Shown here: in pieces, positions 1 through 7,520 of the stretch
Layout: each line of letters starts with the position of its first letter
How positions within the stretch are numbered: position 1 is the first letter of the stretch
Assembly: GCA_905221605.1 (NCBI GenBank)
Contig: CAJNDS010000472.1
Location: forward strand, 62,001 to 126,000
DNA: 64,000 bases
Direction: 5' to 3'
Source: Symbiodinium natans
Lineage: Eukaryota; Sar; Dinophyceae; Suessiales; Symbiodiniaceae
Made by a program: the position numbers and the translations under genes
Notes under the pieces: generated by a model
The model's database searches: none
What the model saw: the letters and a program-made list of their open reading frames with translations, nothing else
Told to the model about the DNA's origin: nothing

Positions 1-401
1 TTCTGCGCTCTCAGAAGAGCTTCGGACCGCGCGAGGTCCTCCTTCGCGCTGCTGACCACCGTTTGGCCAAGCTCGAGGAACCCTTCCTCTGTGCTCTCGG
101 CCTGGGCCCCATCAGCGGGCTCCTCGTCCTCCTTCACCTTGACCGCGGCTGGAGGCGCCCGCGTGTCGGGAAGATCCGAGCTGGAACTATCTTCCTCGAC
201 ACCTTCAGCTTCTTGGGCTGCCTCTTCCTCGAGCGAGTCTTCGGCCTCGAGGACATTGGGGCCAGGGACGTTGCGCCTAGGGTACACCTTGGGCTTCGCT
301 GGAACGATCGAAGTCTTAGGAGTCCCTGAGGGACGACGCTTGGACCGTGCCCAGTCTCGGTCCTCGCCCCAACGGCGGGTGGGGGCCCGCACTGGTGTCG
401 C
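1..401 (-). CDS. Acidic low-complexity frame downstream of the KptA-like ORF (partial)
   Basis: After an in-frame stop at 402-404 a minus-strand frame stays open to the window edge. It starts Arg/Pro-rich and becomes rich in Glu, Asp and Ser (around 250-60), with no recognisable domain. It is in the +1 frame relative to the KptA-like ORF, which stops at 316, so the two frames overlap between 401 and 316. It may be the continuation of the same protein after a frameshift, or a separate product of the element. There is no ATG near its beginning. Function unknown; the remainder is outside the window. Confidence 0.4.
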
Positions 402-1155
402 CTAAACTCCTTAGGTCGACATGCTGGATCAACCGATCCACTTCTAACTCAGCAATTAAGACTGAGTAAACAGGCGAGCCTTTGGGGAGTGCCCAGATGC
501 GGGAGATGCCGGTGGCTCTAATCTGGCCAGTGAGAGCCACCCCATCCGCTCCCGAATAGATAGGCACTCCGGCGTCCCGCAGGACCGCCAGCCGGACTTC
601 GACTACGCAAGTCGATCCGCGGCGGAACCCGCGTCTCCCGTCCTCCCACTGCGTGGGGCAGTGGCCTAGGACGTAGTGCACTCCGAGGCGGCCTCCCGGC
701 CCGCCGCCGGGGATCAAGCCGTTCTGAATCAGGCTTGGCACGACATGCAGGTCCGTGCCGTGCCACATGGCCGGGCCATACCGGTCTATAAGATCGTTGA
801 TGGCGGTCTCACTTAGACCCTCCATCATGAACCTCATAGGATGGCCGCAATCGGCCGAGTGGCCTTGGAAGGCACGCAGGAAGCCAGCGTGCGAGGTATC
901 TAACCTCGGCTTCCGCTGGTTGGCGTCGTGCGCGACCGCCTGGTTGTACTGGTTGATGGTGATGCCGAGTTGCTCGATCAACTCATCAACCGGGTAGAGG
1001 CCGCCCGGAGCGAACCGGCCTCTGCAACCAGCTTCGCCGTGCCGCATGCATCGGACTAGCCTGCGCTGCACGTCGTCAATCGTGGGCGGGCCCCTCCGGC
1101 CCTTAGGGCCTGGGCTCTTGCTCTTGCCCCTGCCCTTCGACCCTCCTCCACCCAT
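316..1155 (-). CDS. Tpt1/KptA-like RNA 2'-phosphotransferase domain protein of the retroelement
   Basis: The 279-residue ORF starts at the ATG at 1155 (MGGGGSKGRGK..., a basic Gly/Lys leader). Tpt1/KptA enzymes use NAD+ to remove an internal RNA 2'-phosphate. Visible family landmarks are: Arg38-His39 in RCMRHG (family LRH); K82-P-R84-L (family KxRF); FQGHS at 96-100; WHGT at 131-134 (family YHGT); VHYV at 159-162 (family VHLS); and SGADGVALT at 201-209 (family RSxNGVxLT). Three residues of the R-H-R-R catalytic tetrad are thus present. The fourth Arg appears replaced, by Ser201 in my alignment, so activity is uncertain. It lies about 635 bp beyond the RT-palm stop, on the same strand, at the 3' side of the element. 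The family call rests on motif order, not on a search. Confidence 0.7.
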   Translation of the reverse strand: MGGGGSKGRGKSKSPGPKGRRGPPTIDDVQRRLVRCMRHGEAGCRGRFAPGGLYPVDELIEQLGITINQYNQAVAHDANQRKPRLDTSHAGFLRAFQGHSADCGHPMRFMMEGLSETAINDLIDRYGPAMWHGTDLHVVPSLIQNGLIPGGGPGGRLGVHYVLGHCPTQWEDGRRGFRRGSTCVVEVRLAVLRDAGVPIYSGADGVALTGQIRATGISRIWALPKGSPVYSVLIAELEVDRLIQHVDLRSLGDTSAGPHPPLGRGPRLGTVQASSLRDS

Positions 1156-1204
1156 CGCGGCACTGAGGCCCGCGGCTTTGCTGGACCTCCGATGGGCGAG
1201 GAAA

Positions 1205-1405
1205 ACCTGACGCGCCCTTGAGCGGCCAGGACACGGCCCGCTGCAAGGGGCCGGTGTGCAGTAGTGGTAGGCAGCCGCTCCCGCGCGGCCAGGGCACGGC
1301 CCGCAGCGGGGCCTTGTGGTTGACCACGAAGGTCCGGGCGACCGATCGGTCGCTCCCGCGCGGTCTGGTCGCGACCCGCAGCGGGGCGCAGTGCACAGGC
1401 ACGAA
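1205..1405. repeat. GC-rich imperfect tandem repeat in the RT-KptA spacer
   Basis: About three imperfect units of roughly 60 bp share the core GCGCGGCCAGGGCACGGCCC and a following CCGCAGCGGGGC. It fills much of the 635-bp spacer between the RT palm frame and the KptA-like ATG. The spacer has an open frame on the minus strand, but its translation is compositionally biased (Pro, Gly, Arg, Cys) and has no start codon or domain I recognise. Confidence 0.6.
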
Positions 1406-1789
1406 CGCGGGGAGGGACTACCTACCCTAGGTTCTACAACACACTTGAACCGCTGCGGCGGGGGTTTGGGGAGTTTCCTTAAGGTCTGGGCTCTAAGGCT
1501 TCTACGGCTTCCGCTTCGACCTTGGACCGAACCTCTAGGCCTGCTTGCTAAACAATGGCTGCGAGACAGACGAACGAAGCTGCACGCAACGAACGACGAA
1601 AAATCCTTCTGCCCGCAGACCGGCGACCTGGGAAACGGCCCGCCCCAAAAACACCCGCCCTGAACACAGAAACACCCGAACAGCCCCAACATCCTGAGCA
1701 TCAGAACGCGCGTGGGGTGATTCTGGTCTGAGCGCGCCGCGTCATGGTTCGCGCGCTTGGTGTTGCGCGCACCGCGAACGCCTAAGGCT

Positions 1790-2488
1790 TCAAGAGCACT
1801 GCGGAGCCGCGACTGCCCCCTTGGCGCACGCTTCGCGCACCGCCCCCTCGGCTTGGGCATCAGTGAAAAACTGCCCATCAATGACCCTACCCGTCCTAAC
1901 AGTAAGATCATCCACGTAGGCTATCCACTCCTTAGTATACTTAAGGCGCCTACCTCTGCCGGGGGCATAGGCCCTATCAACCACAAAGTTGAAATCATCT
2001 GGGCCGTTAATCGGGCCAAAGGTGAGGCCGACAGGGAGATATTTCCCTGATCTTGCCACAATGGCCAACACCTCGCGAGCACGCTTGGTGTTCCTAATCT
2101 GATTAAACCCACTAACCGCATCCACGAAGGTATACCAAACCGAACCCACTGCGGCGGCGAGCACATCGCTACCCCGCCGACAATAGTACGTGGAGCGCTT
2201 AATTCGGGCATTCACACGGCGGTAGTCAACCACCAAGCGTCGCTTCCTATGCCGCTTGTAGCTGGGCATTTCCTTGGTCGGAAACGGCGCAGATCCCCAA
2301 GCCGAGCTGCCGCGGATCAACTGACCCCGCTTGCATTCTTCTTCAAGCTTGTCGTCGACCCATTGCGCGGACTCGCCCCTCAGACTGTGAGGTTGGGACG
2401 AGACCGGCGGCCCGGTGGGGATGCAGTCATGGGCGAACTTCCTGACCGTGGTCCTGGTGGTGTCCTCCACCCAGAACCCAGCGGCCTT
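1790..2488 (-). CDS. Reverse transcriptase fingers/palm frame (YVDD) located after integrase
   Basis: This frame encodes the N-terminal half of a Ty3/Gypsy-type RT. Visible are a fingers motif RRLVVDYRRVN, the motif A region YTFVDAVSGFNQI (catalytic Asp), the motif B-like LTFGPINGPDDF and motif C AYVDDLTV at about 1925-1900. It stops about 45 codons after YVDD and has no thumb or RNase H. Those domains lie about 5 kb upstream on the same strand, at the junction of the two large ORFs. No ATG is needed: the frame opens at 2488, overlaps the end of the integrase ORF (stop at 2427) and is reached by a +1 shift near 2488-2450. It may therefore be translated as a Pol extension, or the shift may be a decay mutation. 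Palm identity is firm; how it is expressed is inferred. Confidence 0.85.
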   Translation of the reverse strand, partial: KAAGFWVEDTTRTTVRKFAHDCIPTGPPVSSQPHSLRGESAQWVDDKLEEECKRGQLIRGSSAWGSAPFPTKEMPSYKRHRKRRLVVDYRRVNARIKRSTYYCRRGSDVLAAAVGSVWYTFVDAVSGFNQIRNTKRAREVLAIVARSGKYLPVGLTFGPINGPDDFNFVVDRAYAPGRGRRLKYTKEWIAYVDDLTVRTGRVIDGQFFTDAQAEGAVREACAKGAVAAPQCS

Positions 2489-5400
2489 TCAAACCCGACC
2501 ATACGAGGTCTCTATAGGCCTCGGTGCGCCTAGGATCCTCCGCGACCTTCTCGCCCGCAAGAGCATAGACCTCTAGGTCCGCCCGGACGGAATCCCAGTC
2601 CTTGGCGTCCGCTTTGGTTCGCCAAAACGCTTCCTTCTCAGCGGCATACTTATCCACCTCCTTATCCAGCTCCGCACGCTCTGCTGGCGTGAGGTCCTCG
2701 CCCGAGCGCACGTCCGGGAGGGGAACGACTGGAGAGGGCTGTGGCGCAGCCGCGGCGCTATCAGCACCCGCAGTGGCTGGAAAGCTTTCAACTGCAGCGG
2801 TGCACAGCTCTTCTGCGCCCCTCAGACCAAGGTCCTGGAGCGATGCGCAGAAAGCCGCCCCTATGAGGTTGTAGTCGGCTTGCGCGCGCTCAACGTGCTT
2901 GTGCTGCACTGCGCCTAACGCATCCGGCCTACTACACCTCAAACCTACCGATTCTAAGCTGAAATCGGCGAGCCACAGGGCCCCGCTCTCAACGAGGTTG
3001 CCGCGGCCACTGGCCCGCGCGAACTGGCATATGTCAGCCCGCACGAAGGCCCAAGGCCAGCGCGGCTCTGCGAGCGTCCCAAACAAGGCGCCCCACTCCT
3101 CTAGCCGCCAGGGTTCCCACTCGCCTTTTTGTGCCTGCAAATGCAGCGCGACGTGGGCGCCCGCGCGCGTGCGTTCCTGAGCACACCGGACGACTAGCTG
3201 GAGGAAAGCCCGGGGCACATTCTTGCCCTCAAGCCCAATCACGAGCACCTTCGGCTCTGTGCGCAAAACGGCGCCGCTAATAGCCTCTAAGTGCTCTTCT
3301 GCGGCCAGGTTCCAGGTGATCCCGTAGGCCTGCTTGCCTTGCGCAAAAGCGGGAACAACCCTGTACCCGTGCCTCCTAGCCGCGTCGGAGACGACCGCGT
3401 CACCCCAAGCAACCTCTAAGACATCGGCAACCCCTCCAAGGAAATACTGCCGGAACCAACTCTCGACAGCACCCGACTCTGGGGAAGCCCTAGGCTGCAA
3501 CACGCGGGGTTCCGCGACCAAGAGGTCCGCGAGGGCCTCTCGGATCGAGAGCACACCCGTGCTGGTGCGAGACGCTTTCTCGAGCGTCCTGTCCTGCAAC
3601 GAGTACGCTCCCTTGTCCAACTTTCTGGCCGAGGCTGCAGCAAGCACGCCGTCGCGGTTCAGGTCGATCTTGGAAATGATCTCCCTGACGGAAACCGCTT
3701 CGTGGGCCGGACGAGTCCCCTCTGAAAGCGTGAGCGCACCGTCCTCGGCGATGTATGCAAGCCGCCATTTGACGCGAACCCCGCTGGCGTCGGGGAGATA
3801 GCGGTGCACGCCGACCTGCGCACGGGCAGCATCTACCTGCGTGACCCGTCCTAACCTGCACACCTTAGGGCCACCACCTACACCCCGATAGGCAATGCGG
3901 TCGCCAAGGCGGAGGACGAAGTCCCTCCCGCGCCTGGTCAGCGTGAACTCCACTTGCTTGGCGTCGCCTTGAACCTGTTGCCCTAAGCTGGGGCGAGACG
4001 AGCCGTCCCCGCCGGTTCCATCGTCCTCAAAGACGACCGGCTCGCGGGATTCCGCGCCATCTGCATCCGCAGGAACAAGAATGCAGTCTTCTGCGTGCGC
4101 CTCCATCGGGCCGCACCGGGCGGAAGAAGTACCCCCCGACTCCATCGACACGGGCTCCAAGGTGAGCCTGTGGCCCTTGACTTCCAACACGCGCCAGGGG
4201 CCGGTCAGACCCGGTTTCCAAGGCACACGCCCCGCCCCCTCTGAACGGGCCCTCGGAGCGTTCCAGACCACTCGGTCGCCTGGCTTAAGGTCCACAGTGC
4301 GCCTATGGCGATTTGCAAGTTTCGCCCGCGCTTCTGAAGACCGCGTCCAGTGCTCTCGGACCGCAGCAGCTAGTTCCGAGAACTGCTTAAACTGGCTCCG
4401 AGCCCAATCAGAGATGGGTTCGAACTGCAAGGCGTCTCGCAGGACGTCCTTTTCAAGTGGTAGAGCGAGCGACCAGCTCCGCTCTAGGTCCCTCGGGGTA
4501 TACCCGTGGGGTCCCGGAGTGTTATCTATGACGTACTCCGCCACCACGAGCCAATCCGACCAAGCTTCGGAAAGGGAGGCGCCGACTTGCCTGACGACCG
4601 CCCCCAGCACCTTTTGAACTTCTTGGTGGACTCGCTCGTTTGCGCCCAACTCACAAGGCCTTAAGGGCGCGCTGAACCGCCACTCGGTCCCAAGCATAGC
4701 GCTGAGTTCTGCCATGAGCGCATTCTTGAACTCTGGCCCTCTATCCGACCTGATGAGGCTTGGGATCGTCCTGCTGCGAAGCACACAGCGCACGAACGCC
4801 CTTCTGACTTCAGCATGAGTCAGAGACCTCATCGGCTCGAGGAGGACAGCATGACTGAGGCAATCGAAGTACGTAAGCGAGTACCTATGCCCTTCCCTGT
4901 CCTCTCGGTTTGGACCTTCACAGTCCACGCTGACTTCCTGCCAGCATGTCTCGGCGCCACATTTGACCGCACGAGCCTCGACCTTCGTCGGTCGAGAGCG
5001 GCCCTTAATGCAAGCGAGACATTTGGCGACCCAGGTCCGCACATCTTTCTCTAAGTCGGGCCACCAGACTGCCCTCTCTAGCAGCTTGATGGTAACCTCA
5101 GCGGACCTATGGGCCCCAAGGACTCCGCAGTGGACTGAATTGTAGCAAGCGCGGCGCCAGGTCACTCCATTCGCGCCCGCAGCCCCGTTGGGAACCACTG
5201 GGACAACGACGGTTTGACCCGTCCTGAGGGTCACCTCGCGCTCAAGCAACCCGTCTCCGGATATCACCATCGGCGGCTCCGGCTTGCGAATCGAGCCCGC
5301 CAATGAGGGATCGCGCCGCTGACCCTCGTACCACGCCGTACGAAGGGATCCCGTGACTCGGAACTCCGAAATGTTCGCCGCGTCCCTTGCCTCGACCGCA

Positions 5401-7520
5401 AGCTGCTCACGACGATTTTCGTCCTCCTCCGCGATCAGGCTCAAAGACGGAACACCGCCCTCAAACTCGACCTTGACCCTGGTTGAGGAATGGTCCCAAA
5501 TGCACAGGATGGGGCTATGGCTGACGAGCTCTAGAACCACTGCAGGGCCCTTGTGCTCCTCACCCATAAACGCCAAAACTCTACCCTTCAGCTTGCACTC
5601 ATTGGCATTCTTTCCGCGACTGATAGCGCCCGCGGTCCAATGCCCTTCTACGCCCTCGTTGGACGAAGAGAATTGAGCAAGGACCCCTGACGCCTGCCGA
5701 GTAGAACTGCGGGGATCCGAAGCTTCTCCGGTTGCCCGCCAGCCAATGACCTGAGTAACCCTACCCACAAGGGCTATCAGCTTGCCGAAGGAGGGGTCTA
5801 AGGCAACCTCTTTGCCCTTAGACCTCCAGAGCACTTCACACTGCTCATTCACGACATGTCTGTGGCCGTGCCAGTTCACCACTGACGACCAATGCACGAC
5901 GATGTCGCCCTGAACCACATTCAGGGGCGAGCAGTTGTGCCCCGCCACCACAGCACCCTCTTCTCTAACCACCCATGTGGTCCAGTAAGGCTTCACGTCG
6001 CCCCACTTGGAAAGATCCTTGTGCTGGGAGCCGAGGCTGAGCTTCATGGAATGGCTCTTCTTCCATATCTTCCCACTCAGCATGCCATATGCTGTGGGAA
6101 CTGGAGCATCTTTGGGCGTAGTCCTGAACCCTACCGCCCATTGCTGGATGGTTGAGGACCTAACCCTAACTAAACCTCCTGTCCTATCCAAAGTTGCAAG
6201 GACGGAGTTGACCTCTAGGCCCACCTCGTGGGCCTCAAGGTCGCCCTCAAGCGGAGGTTCGGGTTCCTCCCGCTCGGCTATCTCTACCGAGGTATCGACT
6301 GCCTCTTTCTCGATGCAGGCGGGGCAGCGGGAAAACAGGTAGGTCCGCTTGCCGCAGATGCACAGACCCTCATGGTCCCAGAGGGGTCGTGACGGTTCGT
6401 CCAGCATCCCTCTAATGCTGGCATCATCGATGGAACGAACCGCGTCCAACCTCAAGGACCGCAGGACTTCCGCCCCCAATGCCTGCTTCCCTACGATCCC
6501 AAAACCTCGCAGGGGAGGCTCCGGAAAATCCTTCTTGAGTTCCGGACAAGCCTCGGCCACTTCCAAGTGGCCCTGCTGCGTGCGCCATAGGCGTGGCCGC
6601 ACCGCCCAGATAGCCTTGATGCCTGCCCAAGCCTCTCCTACAGCCCTAGCTTCTTTGCGCTGCAGGTTCCTTGCTTGGAGCGTGAGCTCAACAACCAAAG
6701 GCCACCTAAGGACGGCTGTGACCAGCCCGCCTTGCCCAAGTCCTACGAGGAACTGCGGACGAAACCCCGAAGCTTCCCTAAGAACCTTGGCACACGAAGT
6801 AAGCAAGTCGACCCTGATCCGCTTGATCTTCTTGGTCCCTGCGAGCCTGCCGGCCCCGCAATCAAAATGCGAGGCAAGCCCGTCGGTATCCTCAAACGGA
6901 CCCCAACAACCCCTGACAGCCACAGAAACTCCAGGGAGGCTCGCTTGAAAAACGCGCCTGATCTCAGTCAGCTCTGCGTCCTGCTCTTTCCAACGCGCGT
7001 AGTCAAAGACAACCATGACGCGCACCGGAAGGGCTGCGACGACGCACATCGGCACAGCCGCGGCCTGGACACGGCCCGCAGGCTCTGGGACGGCGTCGTT
7101 GCCGACCGCCCAGGGCACGGGTCCGTCACCCTCAGTACCCTCTCCGAGGTACTGGTCCAGGTCGAAACCTCGGAGTTGGCCCGAAAGGCCCTCGAGATCT
7201 TTCGTCCTCGCCGCAAGGAGCGCATCCCGATCCTTGGGATTGCGGCTAAAACTGTCACCCAGCGTCGCTGAGCGACCGCTAAGGCTCCTTATTTCGGACC
7301 CATCCATAAGGATTTCCGCAACCCACCGGACGAGTTTCGGATCCATTCCGATGTCCGACGTTTGCGCTCGGGTAAGGTTGGCATGATCTGTCCAACACAG
7401 AGTCCGAATAGAGCCAAACATGCGGCGTGTCGCCCGCTTTACCTCGAGCTGGGCAAACGCCTCCTGTATCAAGGGCGGCCAGTTCTGCTGCGCGGGGGTC
7501 AAGCTCTTCGAGTGCGTCAT
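2427..7520 (-). CDS. Pol: RNase H C-terminus, integrase, degenerate methyltransferase-like region
   Basis: The 1697-codon ORF starts with ATG in a TAATG overlap with the preceding stop. Residues 1-95 match the C-terminal half of Ty3 RNase H (SLTPAQ..., WTDHANL, GDSFSRNP). Near 386-402 there is a C-x-C...C-x2-C zinc knuckle. Integrase follows: an H-H-C-C finger at about 795-838 (WWPDLEKDV, CLACIKGR) and a catalytic core with Asp in VSVDCEGP (~865), Asp in RSDRGPEF (~925) and Glu in GANERVHQ, spaced D-x35-E exactly. A basic C-terminal region follows. Residues ~1385-1560 have the spacing and partial motifs of the methyltransferase-like domain in the 43-45 kb element, but the PPC and ENP motifs are lost. 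The ORF ends where RT palm begins in another frame. The RNase H N-terminal part carrying the first catalytic Asp is missing at the upstream junction. Confidence 0.9.
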   Translation of the reverse strand: MTHSKSLTPAQQNWPPLIQEAFAQLEVKRATRRMFGSIRTLCWTDHANLTRAQTSDIGMDPKLVRWVAEILMDGSEIRSLSGRSATLGDSFSRNPKDRDALLAARTKDLEGLSGQLRGFDLDQYLGEGTEGDGPVPWAVGNDAVPEPAGRVQAAAVPMCVVAALPVRVMVVFDYARWKEQDAELTEIRRVFQASLPGVSVAVRGCWGPFEDTDGLASHFDCGAGRLAGTKKIKRIRVDLLTSCAKVLREASGFRPQFLVGLGQGGLVTAVLRWPLVVELTLQARNLQRKEARAVGEAWAGIKAIWAVRPRLWRTQQGHLEVAEACPELKKDFPEPPLRGFGIVGKQALGAEVLRSLRLDAVRSIDDASIRGMLDEPSRPLWDHEGLCICGKRTYLFSRCPACIEKEAVDTSVEIAEREEPEPPLEGDLEAHEVGLEVNSVLATLDRTGGLVRVRSSTIQQWAVGFRTTPKDAPVPTAYGMLSGKIWKKSHSMKLSLGSQHKDLSKWGDVKPYWTTWVVREEGAVVAGHNCSPLNVVQGDIVVHWSSVVNWHGHRHVVNEQCEVLWRSKGKEVALDPSFGKLIALVGRVTQVIGWRATGEASDPRSSTRQASGVLAQFSSSNEGVEGHWTAGAISRGKNANECKLKGRVLAFMGEEHKGPAVVLELVSHSPILCIWDHSSTRVKVEFEGGVPSLSLIAEEDENRREQLAVEARDAANISEFRVTGSLRTAWYEGQRRDPSLAGSIRKPEPPMVISGDGLLEREVTLRTGQTVVVPVVPNGAAGANGVTWRRACYNSVHCGVLGAHRSAEVTIKLLERAVWWPDLEKDVRTWVAKCLACIKGRSRPTKVEARAVKCGAETCWQEVSVDCEGPNREDREGHRYSLTYFDCLSHAVLLEPMRSLTHAEVRRAFVRCVLRSRTIPSLIRSDRGPEFKNALMAELSAMLGTEWRFSAPLRPCELGANERVHQEVQKVLGAVVRQVGASLSEAWSDWLVVAEYVIDNTPGPHGYTPRDLERSWSLALPLEKDVLRDALQFEPISDWARSQFKQFSELAAAVREHWTRSSEARAKLANRHRRTVDLKPGDRVVWNAPRARSEGAGRVPWKPGLTGPWRVLEVKGHRLTLEPVSMESGGTSSARCGPMEAHAEDCILVPADADGAESREPVVFEDDGTGGDGSSRPSLGQQVQGDAKQVEFTLTRRGRDFVLRLGDRIAYRGVGGGPKVCRLGRVTQVDAARAQVGVHRYLPDASGVRVKWRLAYIAEDGALTLSEGTRPAHEAVSVREIISKIDLNRDGVLAAASARKLDKGAYSLQDRTLEKASRTSTGVLSIREALADLLVAEPRVLQPRASPESGAVESWFRQYFLGGVADVLEVAWGDAVVSDAARRHGYRVVPAFAQGKQAYGITWNLAAEEHLEAISGAVLRTEPKVLVIGLEGKNVPRAFLQLVVRCAQERTRAGAHVALHLQAQKGEWEPWRLEEWGALFGTLAEPRWPWAFVRADICQFARASGRGNLVESGALWLADFSLESVGLRCSRPDALGAVQHKHVERAQADYNLIGAAFCASLQDLGLRGAEELCTAAVESFPATAGADSAAAAPQPSPVVPLPDVRSGEDLTPAERAELDKEVDKYAAEKEAFWRTKADAKDWDSVRADLEVYALAGEKVAEDPRRTEAYRDLVWSGLKGRWVLGGGHHQDHGQEVRP

